Source: Episyrphus balteatus (lineage: Eukaryota > Arthropoda > Insecta > Diptera > Syrphidae). From it: a stretch of DNA of 64,000 nt. Below, piece after piece: positions 22,101 through 34,270 of the stretch (position 1 is the stretch's first letter; each line of letters begins with the position of its first letter). The DNA lies in the NCBI RefSeq assembly GCF_945859705.1, contig NC_079137.1, positions 62,404,552 to 62,468,551 of the forward strand, given 5' to 3'. A program made the translations under genes and the position numbers. The notes below the pieces were generated by a model. The model was given only the letters and a program-made list of their open reading frames with translations, had not been told where the DNA came from and did not search any database.

Positions 22101-22238
22101 AGCTGCGTACTGAAAAACTAAACAAAATTTTTCGTTCAAGATTTCGTTGTGCTATTTTTGTATGGAAAATTTTTGTTTCGCTTCAGGTGCGTACTAGACT
22201 TAAAAAAAAAAATATTCCAAAAAATATTTTCCATCTTA

Positions 22239-22388
22239 AGCCTGGTACGCTGCTCGCGCTAAATTTTAGCTGAGATAAAATTCCTATACAAGTTATCGAT
22301 AATTTGTATGGGATCCATTTTAGCTCGGCTAAAAGTTATCGATAATTTGTATGGGAGCTAAAATTTAGCGCGAGCAGCGTACCAGGCT
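22239..22388. mobile_element. 150-bp palindromic MITE, copy 3
   Basis: Same ends and length as copies 1 and 2, again flanked by TTA on both sides. It differs from copy 2 at only a handful of positions, in the central ATCGATAA region and the first arm. Confidence 0.88.
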
Positions 22389-23263
22389 TTAGTGCGAACA
22401 CTCCATTAATCTACAAAACAACCCATTAAAAAACACTACCCTGCCGACTAAACACATGAAATAGATATTTATACCAATCATCTCTCAACACACAAAAATA
22501 TTTCAACTTTCGAAGTCTACTTCGAATTATATATTTTCGAAATAATGCAACCCGTTTTCTATTATCCCAAATGGTGATATGTATTTGCTGTGGTTCCTAA
22601 AACAAAATGTGAAAAAATAATAAATAAACTTAATTATTTATTATAAAAATACTTGAAAACTATTATATAAATATCAATTAATATATACAAACTGAAATTC
22701 ATTGAAATAATACACAATAATGTGTTAAATTTTGTTGATTAAATAATTTTTTTCTAGAGGAATGTGTAGTGTGTGTGTTTGTGTTGGTTCAGTTCAAGTC
22801 GCCATATTCTTTTTCCTCTCGAAGATAGACAAATAAAAAAAAAATAATAAATAGAAGAAAAAAAAAATACAATCTTTTACCGCTATAAAAGAACTTTTTT
22901 CTTCAATGAATGACAAAACAACAAAAACTATTACATTTTTGAGTGTATTGATGAAAAAAGTAAACTATTGAGAAAAAAATAAAAACGGAATTATACCGTT
23001 TACCTAATTCATACATTCATGAAAAAATGTGTGAAAAAATTCTCTATACATTGACCAAGAAGTGGTAGAAAAAAAAATTTACGAATAAAAAAAAAAAACA
23101 AACCTACTCCTCCGGATTTTGAGCTCAATATGCGCATGATAAACTGGAAGCTTGCGGTGGAGCCCATGGAACAAAAAAACGAAGAAAAACCATTGCATTT
23201 CTAGATACTGAAATTTTTATTTAAAAACCCAAAAGGTAAAGTCTGCCTCTGCTTTTCTACTCG

Positions 23264-23325
23264 ATTTGTGTGTGTGTGTGTTTTTGTTGGTTATCATTTT
23301 TATCAGTTGGTTGGTTGGTTGGGTT
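23264..23325. repeat. GT and GGTT microsatellites
   Basis: A TGTGTGTGTGTGTG run followed 30 bases later by GGTTGGTTGGTTGGG. Confidence 0.6.
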
Positions 23326-23727
23326 TGTTGGTGCAGTCCTGTGCACTTTTTCCTCACATTTGTTGAGAGCGTATCTATGCAAAAGTTTCTTGTTTTTTGT
23401 TTGTTTGGGATGATAGAGGAGCCCCAAGGGGGTTAGGTGGTGGATTCACTCGCTCATTGCCTCAATGGTCATGAACAATCTTTTTTTTTTTTGCTTTTCA
23501 TTTTTCAATGTGGGAAATAGGGATATGATATACACATGGTTGCCACTTCAAAATAAAAATTGTTACCAAAATTGTAAAAAAAAAAATGACCACAAGAAGA
23601 CCAAAATAATTTTGCTTTTTTTTCAAAAAAAAAACCTTAAACTGAAGACAATTATGTAGAGTTGTTTATAATTACGCCCCAATGATCCTCAGATAGATAG
23701 ATATGATCCTCAGTTTCGGCCTCGAGT

Positions 23728-23885
23728 AAAGCCAGAACCATAATTGGCGGATGGAGTCGGAAGCTACTGTCAATTGTTGTTGTTTTCTTTGTATTTTCGA
23801 TAATTTTTCATCCGTCGAGTGCGGTTGCGAGCGCTGTTCCCCTCCGTTTCATCCGACGCATCCGACAATTATAGTTCTGGCTTAA
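23728..23885. mobile_element. 158-bp MITE
   Basis: AAGCCAGAACCATAATTGGC with GGATG is inverted at 23861-23884 (CATCCGACAATTATAGTTCT then GGCTTAA). The element is GC-richer than its surroundings. Confidence 0.65.
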
Positions 23886-24210
23886 CGCAAGGGGACATTG
23901 TAACAATAGTTAACTATTGTCGTTTCTTTACTAAAAAATACATAGTTACGATTTGTAACTATTTGACAGATGAACATCGTTCCTAAACTCGTTTAAAAGT
24001 GTCAAATAGTTACGATTCCTTACTATTTCCAACTCACCTCCATGATATGAGTTGAACACTCATGAGGTAGTTGATGTGTCAAAGTGGATGTTTGTTTACA
24101 AAACAAACTTAAAGATTTTTTTCTTTTGGAACTACCTAATTGTGAAAAAAATTTGTAATTATGCGAGTGAATTTATTTTGACTAAAAAAAACATGATTTT
24201 TTGTTATAAT

Positions 24211-25558
24211 AACACTGGTTTACAGCCAAAATGGACACTCAATCCCACTATTTTTTTCTTACGTACTTTGACCTCAGGAACTCGGAAATCACTTTAAAAA
24301 AAATTACGATGGATACGTTTTCAAAATATATTTTTGTAATTTTTGTAACGATCAATATCTTCGACTTTTTTTTGTTATTTTTTGTGTTTCCGTCTATAAC
24401 TTGAAAAGGAAGCCGAATATGAAAATTTTTATTAAGTAATTTTATGTAGATAATTAAATTTCCATAATGGTCACAAAAATTGAATACGGCTAAAATTGGA
24501 TAAAATATATTTTGAAACATTTTATAAAATTAGAAAATAGTTTTGGGATTTAGGATAAACGATATCATATGAGATTGTGTTTTAGAAAATAGAGTATAAA
24601 TTGATAAACATAAAAACATACAAAACTCCTTATTACAACTCGTAAAATGTGTTAAAGAAAAATGGCTCAAAGAGACCAAAAACAGTAGATTTTGAAAGTC
24701 TATATTTTATCCAATTTTAGCCGTATTCAATTTTTGTGACCATTATGTTGAAAGATAAAGTATTTTCTTTTCTCTGTGACATGTTCAATATCTATAAATG
24801 CTTAAAGGATAAAAATAAACTATTTAGTAAAAACACCAAAAATGTCATGTTTTCCTCTTTTTCGTATAGTTTTTCATAAGTTTTTTTACAATATTTTAAT
24901 TTTAATATTTTTTTTTAAAGGGTACATATTGATAGGAAATTTAATTATCTGAAAAAAAAATTACTTAATACAAATTTTCATATTCGGCTTCCTTTTCAAG
25001 TTATAGACGGAAACACAAAAAATAACAAAAAAAAAAGTCGAAAATATTGATCGTTACAAAAATTATCATATCTTTATAACTTATGCATAGATTTTGAAGA
25101 AAATTATCTTGTTATCTTTGCCAGAAAGTGCACTTTACATAAAAAATATAAAACTACGAGGATTCGCAAGATTTAGATTTTTTATTTCAGTAAGAAACTG
25201 TTTTTTTTTTGGAAAAATTTCCTTTAAAAAGTCGATTTTTTTAAAGTGTTTTGATACAATGCACTTAAACTTTTGGAGTGACTCAAAAAAAATTATTCTA
25301 GTAATTGTTGCTTATTTGATCAGCTTTCAGGAACTGTTTTTTCTGTTAAGATTAGTTATTTATTACTCAAGATATAGCCCGAATACTAAGTATGCTGGAA
25401 AAAAAACGACAAAAAACTTTGAAAAATCATATCTCGAAAACCTATCCATAAATATTTTTTTAGATAAAATTTTCGAGTTTTCTGGGCTCAAATCTATACG
25501 AAAAAAATAACGGCACTTGGTGTCCAAAATTTTTTTATTTTTTTGTAAACTAGTGTAA
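24211..25558. mobile_element. 1.35-kb foldback element
   Basis: The ends AACACTGGTTTACAGCC and GTAAACTAGTGTAA are inverted. Long internal inverted pairs follow: the block with CTATAACTTGAAAAGGAAGC (24395) against GCTTCCTTTTCAAGTTATAG (24989); CCATAATGGTCACAAAAATT (24462) against ATTTTTGTGACCATTATG (24729); and GATCAATATCTTCGAC against GTCGAAAATATTGATC. Unequal spacing shows extra sequence in the right arm. Frames inside are by-products. Confidence 0.65.
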
Positions 25559-26344
25559 TTGAAATAAAAGTATACTCAAAAAAAAAAAAAAAAATTCCTG
25601 ATGGTTTGACAGTTAAACAATATCTAACAATAAATCGTTTCTAAATGATTTGTAAAAAACCCAATAATTTCTAACAATGACACTTCAACAATGTTTTTTG
25701 ACATAACAACCGTAGTTGACTATTGTTAGAAAAAGAACACACCTCTGAATTTTTCATTCCGTTGTTAGGGCCCGATCCACCTTTTTTGCTGGTCTGGGCC
25801 GCCCCTTAAAATCAGAAGGTCTAAAGGCATTAAAAAGTTATTGCGAACTTATTCCGAGACGGACAAAACTGGTCAAATGTTTGGCTTTTTTTTTTTGAAA
25901 AAGTTGTTAAAATTTATTGTAAACAACCCGATTGCTAGGTTGCTTGTTCGAGTCCTACACGGGCTATTTTCAAAAATAATTGAACATAAAGCGAATAAGC
26001 ACCACTAAAAGCAGTCTGATGATCGGGTTGAACAATGTGAAATAGCTCTAACTATAGTCAACTAACTTGAAGGTAACTCATACAAATTGTTGCTGTTCAT
26101 TGAAACCTTCAATAGGTCTGTTTAATGAACAAAATCTAAGACAGAACAGAACAGACCAGAGCAGCACAAGTTTGTAAATACTGTCAGAACAAGAAAGACC
26201 AGAAAAGTTCAACTTCATTATTAAACAAGATATATCAGTTGCAAAATTTTTAATTCGAAAATCATTTCTTAAAATGATTTCTTACTAAAATAAATGATTT
26301 ACTAGCACTTTTAATATTCCCGTAATTTTTTTTTTGTTACTAAT

Positions 26345-26512
26345 CAAAAACTCTTGCTAGCCAAGTCTGGTCTCCGTATCACCAAGTCCACATAAAAAGA
26401 ATTGAATCAATACAGCGCAAATTCCTTCGTTTTGCACTAAGAAGTCTTCCGTGGGTTGACAATTTCAACCTGCCCCCATATCAAGAACGGTTGCGACTCA
26501 GGCGTGGGATAA
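26345..26512 (+). pseudogene. non-LTR retrotransposon reverse-transcriptase fragment
   Basis: One frame reads QVWSPYHQVHIKRIESIQRK, then FLRFALRSLPW and LPPYQERLRLRRGII before a stop. This is the conserved segment downstream of the reverse-transcriptase domain in jockey/CR1-type insect LINEs (VWSPYY..HI.RIE..Q..F.RFALR). Only about 55 codons remain, so it is a dead, truncated copy. Confidence 0.7.
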
Positions 26513-27007
26513 TTTAATATATGTAATTTAATTTAAGAAATAACAGCTGAAAACCGACACTTTTGACGCACTTGCTCTACCCCAAAAATAGGAGCAGAAA
26601 AACTTGAACTTCTCTGTGCTAAAAAAATTCATGAAACATAAAATGACAGATTGTAGAACAAGTTGGGGCAAGGTTTTTTTCATAAAACACAAAAACTTGT
26701 ACTTTTCGGATTTTTTCTGTGCGGATCAGATTCATTTAACAGACCTAATATAACAAATATAAAAAAACTGGTCCGTAAGCGAGGGTATCAAAATTCCAGT
26801 GTTAACCAAAAACTGAAGCAATTGCAATTTTATAAGATGACAATATTATGCAGCATCGCATCCTGGCCGTGTTTCTTTGGAAGTGGAGAAGACGATTTAC
26901 TATATTTTGCTGTTCTGCGGATGCATTATTATTTTTTTTTTTTTTTGAATTTGTATCCATTCAAAATCTAAAGTGCATTGTTGCAAATAAAATAAAAATA
27001 GGCTATA

Positions 27008-27066
27008 AGTCGTTTGTACTAAAACGACAAGAAAACGACTTGCTCTAGGAGCGCCAATATATATTA
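27008..27066. repeat. dispersed repeat fragment, copy A
   Basis: TCGTTTGTACTAAAACGACA followed by CTCTAGGAGCGCCAAT. A related copy is at 41338-41384 (CGTTTGTCCTAAAAAGACAA, CTCTAGGAGCGCCAAT). The two are 14 kb apart, in the same orientation. Confidence 0.5.
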
Positions 27067-27662
27067 ATTAAAAACTTTAGTTCCCTCCACTCTTTGCCCC
27101 TATGGCAGGGTAATTGTATTTTTTTGGTTCAACGTATTTGGTTATTTATGTATGTATGTCATAAATATGTATGAATCTTAACCGATTCTTAGCAATCGCC
27201 CGCGTGACGCTGACAATAGATTGGATACACCAATAAAATCTGCAACAGAAATCCCAATAATAACAGGTGCATAAAAGCGATATTAAATCAGCAGTAGAAC
27301 GATTCAACAGATACCTATAACTTCATTGAAATCGCATCACAAAATTTACATAAATGTTAGGACTAAAAAGTAATCAAACAATTCTTTGAAGATATTTCAT
27401 CCAATTTTTAGAAGTTTATTTCTAAGATGGACCATTTTGTTGCAATGACTACTTAGCTCTTTTGGAGCACAATTTTTTTCAAATAAAATAAAAAACTATC
27501 TATAAATTTAAAACTGAAACTTCCGACAAGAAGATCATTGATGTTACTTAGAATGTTTAAAGATGAAATTGATTATTTAAAATTAGAAATTTCTCAGCAC
27601 ATCTTCAGTACATTTAAACAAAATTCTTTGTTCTTCTGGACATAAGTAATGTTTTTGATATA

Positions 27663-28586
27663 CACTCCTGCTCAAATTTAACGCACATCATATTTATTTT
27701 ACAGAATAGTCCTGTTATTACTTTATCTCACAGTATCGTGGTTATTTTTTCAAATAAAACAGGAGTGAGCTTAAATTGAAGGTATGGAATGAAATGTTTG
27801 TGGGGGAGACTTGGGGAGGTATGCTGAAGTCTCTCGTCAACCCGCAAACCTTTTAGAGATGAGTCATAAATTTTCATTGAGTAAAATCTGCTTTACAGCA
27901 CGTACGGAGCTAGTGAGCTCTCCTAGGCCTACTTTAAGTACAAAAAGATACTTGCCTGATATCCTCGAACAGCATGCGGTTCCGATCACCCCTAGATTTG
28001 GTCAACAGTTCAGTCTGATGCACGATAACGCATGCTAGAGTGGTTTGAGAGTATCTTCAAGATTAAAATATGCCACCTTTGAATTGGCAACACAGATATC
28101 CGGATTTAAATTCAATTGAACATGTCTAGGAAATATTGAAAAAAATGCATTTGCGGCCGAAATCCACCTCCAAGCATTCTTGATCAACAGAAAACTGGAG
28201 TGAAAGAAAAGTTACAACAAAACCTTCAAAAGTTAATTCGTGGAATGAACAGACCACTCCAAATTATCATATGCTCTAGAGCAGACAATGCCAAGTATTG
28301 AATAAAATTATAAAAACTGTCACGTGCTTCCAAATTTTTGTATTTAAAATTTTTTTTCTTAAAAAACAAAAATTATTTTAATATCAGTTTTCAGACCTTG
28401 AATTGCTAAATTTTGTTAATCTTTTTTTTGTTGATAATACTGTTGCAGTTTAGCATTTTTCTGACTTGCTAAACAATAAGCAAACACAAAAAAAAAATAC
28501 AACAAATAATTTAAAAGCCATTTTAAATAAGATGCAGGGGTATAACTAAAGAAGAAAAAAGTGTGCGTCAATTTTGAGCAGGAGTT
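27663..28586 (+). mobile_element. Tc1-like transposon, internally deleted and decayed
   Basis: The ends CACTCCTGCTCAAATTTAAC and inverted (GTCAATTTTGAGCAGGAGTT) are bordered by TA (27661-27662 and 28587-28588). Remnants of the transposase are legible: YLPDILEQHAVPITPRFGQQ then FSLMHDNAC (27945-28035), followed after decay by LNWQHRYPDLNSIEHV in another frame. These correspond to the second and third catalytic acidic regions of Tc1 transposases (HDNA, WP..SPDLNPIEHVW). At 0.92 kb it is well below a full Tc1 element, and stops and frame breaks make it inactive. Confidence 0.75.
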
Positions 28587-28698
28587 TACATATTTATTTG
28601 TATATCTAGCATAGCATCCTTTAATTTTGTTTAAGACATGAAAATTGAAAGTGGAGTATCACAGCCATATTGTGGCTTTCACGTGAACAAGATTTAAT

Positions 28699-28986
28699 TT
28701 AAAAGTCCACGTTCGGAAAATTCTCCGTATTTTGAACTAGTCGAAATATTTCGGGGGGAACACTTAAAATAAGGCGGACTGATACTTTGTTCATTTCTTC
28801 AGAAAAAAAAATGACCAAATAGAATAAAAAGTTACCAAATGACCAAGTGAATATAAAATAACATGTATTGGTGATATATGACCATTGTGGTAACCGTGGC
28901 ATATGCATAAATGTAGTGCCTCTCTGCAAATCAAAGTCCACAAGAGCATAGAGCTTCGTCCTTCGTGTCATGTCCAGTGCAGTCAA
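28699..28986 (-). other. 95-codon open frame, not assigned
   Basis: An uninterrupted minus-strand frame lies in a GC-richer block (28690-29160). It has no motif I recognise and codon use is not convincing. A segment at its 3' end (CGTATTTTGAACT) is repeated at 3312-3324, so the frame is more likely part of a dispersed element than a host gene. Confidence 0.25.
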
Positions 28987-31900
28987 TCACCATTACCATT
29001 GGCAATTTAAAAACAATCCCATATAAACTATATTCAAATTGCGTAGGTCCCCATTTCCATCCAGGTACTCATCAAAATGATAGAAAAGTTCAGTCAGTTT
29101 GAGAGTGGCTATCAAATGTGGAAGACGTTGTTATCTCCCGCTTGGAACAGCACACAACCAAGTACATATCTAAATTCTCTTACTATATTTTTGCAAACTA
29201 AATTCTTTGTGTAATTTTTGTTTATGTCTCTCTTGTGTTCAGTTGGGAATTGTTGTAATTTGTAAACATTGTAATCCCAACTAAGTACCTACTTTTTCTT
29301 TTTTAATAAAATTGCGCGTTTTTTTTTCTTTCTTACCAAAATTTTGAAAAAAAGTACCTACTTTTGTGTGTATATTTGGTTATTAAGTAGGTGGAAGAAA
29401 AAAGTTTTGTGCGCTTTGTGGGTGGTTGGGTAGGTGAAAAACCCGGTCTCGAGTTGCATTTTTGTTTTGGAGAATTTTAACCGGGAAAGGGTATTTTAGC
29501 TGCTGCTGCCATTGACATGCGCTCTAAAGACATAAGAACCGAACCACATCCTGTATATTATAAAACTTTCTTGCACCAGCAGTAGGTAGGAAGTGAACTT
29601 TTTTCATATTCAAAAATTTTATATTTACTACTGCAAAAGTGTAATTAAATGTAACCGATAACAAACATTTTTAGAATTAAGTTGCAATGAAATTGCACCC
29701 TTGTGGTGTTTTATTTGAAATATGTATGTTTTTTTGTAATTATCTTTGTCGTTCTGAGTGAAAATTCAAAATTCAATTACCTCTATCGGGGATTGGATAT
29801 TTTTGTATCTAGTTGATTTGTTTGTTGTTGTTGTAAATAGGTAGGTACCTATTGACTGATATTCAGTGGAGTAGAAAATATTAAAAAATGTTATATTAAT
29901 TTTTCATAAAAGAGTGACCACATTTTTAACTATTATGTGAATTTACAAAATATAAAATTTTGTGAAGGGTGTTAATTTGTTTTAACTTTTTTTTCATAAT
30001 CAAGTTGACTTCGTTTCTATAGAAAACAAAATGCTTTTTCAGTCAAATTCTATTGAATATAGAAGAGATATTTTGATAAAAAAAAAGAAAATATGGCAGA
30101 ACTGTTAATGAAAAGCCATGGTTCTTGTTTCTTTTTTTTATGCTTATAGCTTTTATAGTTCAGTGTATCAAATCCCTTTATCAAAGATACATACCTATGT
30201 GTTAGAAATATGTCAATTTCATGTTTTAATTAGGCGCCTGTGTGGATCGATCACAAAATAGACGGAATACCTAAATGTGCTGCCCATTTTCTGATCCACA
30301 CATTCATATTCCTGACATTTATTTGAATGCAGTAGGGCTTCCCAAGTATGAAAAGTTTAAATGTCCAGCTTCTTGTATTGACCCTACCCTTACATCGCGT
30401 AAGGGTAGGGAGGATGAAGTGGCGGGAAAATTGTGCTATCGAAAAATGCCTCCCAAGTCCCAAGCTGAAAGGAAGGCTCAACACCGTGATTGTGCTTCAA
30501 GCACTCACATACTTACAATGTTGGACAATGTACAGTATATGAGAGTATGTTAACGACAGGCGAGATGAAGATTGAAGATGCTTCGTATGAAAGAAGGAGT
30601 AACAAAGATTGATCTAGTACGATGATACGAGAAAATATACATCCTAAAAACACAATCTTAAATAAATTAGAACACGACCGACTCATTTGGTATTTCTACG
30701 TTCAAAATAAAGATGCTTAGAAAATTGTTAAACAGGCAATATCGATACAGTATTCTAATAAGAAAAAAGTTAGGCCTAAAACTTCTTGTACAAGCAAATG
30801 CAAAAACACCAGCATTTACTTTGCCTCAGAAATGGAACAATACAAACCGGGAGGCCTGCCTCCTATTTCTGAGGTAAACCTGGCAAATCCCACAGGCAGA
30901 TCATTAGTGTGATGGAAATACATTGGACTGTCATGAGCCCCTCGAAATTAAGATTATAATAACGCCGAATTAAGAATGAAGAAGAAATGTGCGCTTAGAA
31001 AATGAAGGTGACATTTTCAAAAAATTTTAAAATCAGCGTTTAAAGAATATGATGAACTTATTTTATTTAAACTTTAAAATAACTAGAGGCAATTAACAAA
31101 TCTTATTTCTAACATAAACTCTTTTTGAGTGGAAAAATATTAAAATTAAAAAAAAAATCGCTTAACAGCTACATACACATCCTTCAAGTGCTTGAAATAT
31201 CATTTAAAATTAGTTCTCTATTAAATCTTTGAGTACCTTCTTTGTATAAAAAATCCCTCTTTAGTTTTATGATGGTTCTTCCAAACATCACATACATATG
31301 TTTTATGTTCATAATCATAAAGGCTATTAGAAACGCTTACTGAAACAGGAATACAAAATTAGCTATTTTAAGATTATTTCGCGTAAGGGTAAAAATATAT
31401 TTGAATTGCGAATAAAACGGTGCTGGAGAATATAGTCCAGTGCATTTATGATGTTCATATATGGGCGACCCAGCAGTTTGTACTATTCAGCATTGGCTGA
31501 ATAGCATTACCCTGATTTTTCGCACTCGTGAAATTCACCTTTCGGCCGCCATCTTGGATTTTAGCTTTTATTAAATATCTCGATTTCTATTTATCATACA
31601 TAAAAGTTGTGTATCCAAAAAACGTAGACAATTAAATTTCGCGTCTTTTATGTTAAAAACATTTTTTCGATAAAAAATTGGGGGTGGTACAAACTGCTGG
31701 GTCGAATTATAAATGCACTGGACTAATAATGAAAGACAAAAAAAAAAAGTATTTTTTAATACAACCTCACGTGCTCTGTCTAAAAAAAACATTTATTTGT
31801 TTTTGACAATCGCCTCATCTAAAAATGACTTCAAATATGTGGAAGAGTATCTTATATGTATGTATCTACCTATAACACGTGAACCGACTTTGAAATCCTA

Positions 31901-33411
31901 TTAAACAAAATTTGTCGAACAGTTTAACATGTGGTTACCAAAGGAAATATTGAATATTTGTTTTAAAACCATTTCATATCCTGTCACGTTTTTTCTGATT
32001 CATTCAGATACTTTTTTTTATTGAAATTCATTTTCAAACAAAACAATGACAGGGAACAGGAATTCAATACATGTTATATGTTTTATACCCTAATCACAAG
32101 TTTCACATTTGAGTTAGTAAGACTTAAGTGACTACCAAGTGTCTAGTACCAGGTTGGGGGGTAAAACTTCAATGGATCATTTCCAAGCATATTTACCAAC
32201 TAGATGAAGAAGTAAACAACTGTTTTTTGTAATGCTGAAAACAAAAAGAAAATTCTTGTGTTGTTGTTTTTGTTTTCAATGCAAAAACCCTAACTCCATT
32301 TACAAACTTTGTAAAATGACGGTTGCGCGTGGATGGGAGAGGACAAGGGGTTGGGAGTTGTAGGAGGGTTTCTTCTGAGGAATTTATCCTTTGATTTAGA
32401 CAGAAGCGAAACAATTAACCAGAAGAAAACATAGGTGCCGTGGGTTGACTTAAGTGTAATTTTTTTTGGCGCCAAATAATCCAAGTCAATTGCAGCCCTA
32501 AAGATGTACTTTTTAGGTGTTAAAAGATAGATACCACTATGCTTCAAAAATTGCACTTCTTCTGGGTACAACTTGAATCTTTGTTGTGTTTTTATATTGT
32601 TGTGTATTTATATGAAATAATATGAATAATGATTGGCAAGAGTACGATATAATAGGTACCTTAGTCGGTGAAAAATGCACTTTTAAAGCTTCATTACTCC
32701 ATCAAAAACACTTGCTTTTAAGTAATACTGCAATAGTGTAGTAGTTCTTTGGTAAGAACAAATAGTGTTACAAAAAAAACTTTGAAAAAAAGCAAATTTA
32801 GTGATTTTACTTCACAAAAATCTATAAAGCAGCAGAAAGTGGCAGCCGGATTTTGGTTATGAATGTCAAAAGAGCTTTTCAAATACAAAATAATAGATTT
32901 TTTAAACTGTACAAAATTTCATGAACAAAAATGTTTTTTTTATGAGTTTATAGATATTAGTCAAATCCTTGAATCTATTATATGTATTTATCTAATTTCT
33001 GGAAGCATCATTACTTCCAATGTTTCCAGATCCACTATATAAATAAGTTTTTGTTTTTAAGCATATGCAAAAAATTATTTTTGCAAAGGATTTTACTAAA
33101 ATTGATCCACATTGCAACTGCATAACCGGACAGTGCAATGGTGTTTCCATAGTACACTTGTTTTCTGGATACACTTCAGTTTAAAAATGACAAAACCTAC
33201 ATTCTTTTAGTGGTTGATAGTAACCTTGTGTTTTGGTTTTTTAAAATATGAAATATTAAAAAAGTGAAGGAATATGACATGCAACCGATTAGGAACCAAA
33301 AATTCAAACTAGAAGCTATCTTTGTTACTTGGCTCACAAAATGGTTAACCTCTTCAAGGATACTGTTACTTTTTTTTTATTAATTAAATGTGAATAAAAT
33401 TGAAAACATAA

Positions 33412-33484
33412 ACATTGGAAAGCAAAATTGTTCTAAGTCCTTAACAAATCCTATGGAGTTTGAACAATTTTGCTTTCCGCAGAC
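33412..33484. repeat. short hairpin MITE, copy A
   Basis: GGAAAGCAAAATTGTTCTAA (33418) is inverted at GAACAATTTTGCTTTCCGC (33461). It is the same family as the hairpin at 59382-59458, with the same stem sequence AAAGCAAAATTGTTCTAAGT. Confidence 0.65.
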
Positions 33485-34270
33485 GATATGTAACATTATC
33501 CTTTAATAGGTTAAGTAGACCAAGCTTGAAGAATATCGCTTTAACAGTTTGACTATCAATTTGAGGTGCTGATTAAAATCTTGACTTCGCTCTCCTACAA
33601 ATCTGAAATATATGCCTACAACACAAAAAGTTTATCTGTATATCGCAAGTAAATATTTCTTTCAACATCATTAAAAGTAAAGTGCAGTATTGCCCTAGTG
33701 TACATAAATGCCTCCCCGGTAAAGAGGAGAGGTGCTTTACACAAATTACTTTTCTTAATCTGTGTCCATAAAAAAGAACATTTTTTATTTGTGCGTGGCA
33801 TAGTAATGAATTAGTAATGCAAAATAGAGTACATTATATTGGCCATTCGATAAATTGGCATTGGTTTCACCGGCCATTTGTATACTCCCTTCGTTTTTCC
33901 GGTTTTAAAGACTTAAATAAGTACAAATGCATTTTGTAGAATCTTATTCACTCAATGGCTCATTATGTGACTCATTAAAACAGGCCTGCGTTAAAATCTA
34001 TGCAATAGTTTAATAAATGCTTTTCTGGCATTAAAACGAATTGAAATTAAAAAGAGCGCGTAAAAAACTTCGAAATTTAGTGAGATTTGAGTACAACAAA
34101 AGCATGTTTCCAGGTCACAAACATTTTCTAACCATTTTGTCCTTACTACTTAAAACCAATAAAATTTTACAATAGTAGACTGAAATATTTTATTACTAAC
34201 ATACTAATATTTATCTTATATATTTTTTACTTTTAGTTTCATCTGAAATTGACAAAATAATCAAAACAAA

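Larger units (their letters stand above)
19974..34270. other. 14-kb intergenic region rich in mobile-element debris
   Basis: No intact host gene is visible between Gpn2 and the large multi-SIM gene. Numerous MITEs and foldback elements (20313-25745), a reverse-transcriptase fragment (26345) and a Tc1-like remnant (27663) are listed separately. From 28600 to 34230 I see only short frames without recognisable motifs. A possible splice acceptor (ACTTTTAG, ending near 34234) suggests the large gene has an upstream non-coding exon somewhere in this region. Confidence 0.6.

Noticed and set aside
24052..25510. 81- to 138-codon frames in 24052-25510
   Set aside because: Most of this span is a foldback element; frames on both strands arise from the AT-rich inverted arms.
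25918..25966. tRNA gene
   Set aside because: TGTTCGAGTCC resembles a B box and the stem CCCG/CGGG is present, but no D arm, anticodon arm or complete acceptor stem can be formed. It could at most be a tRNA-derived SINE remnant.
30251..30553. Overlapping frames of 60-92 codons on both strands
   Set aside because: No motif, no splice context and mutual overlap; no support for a gene.
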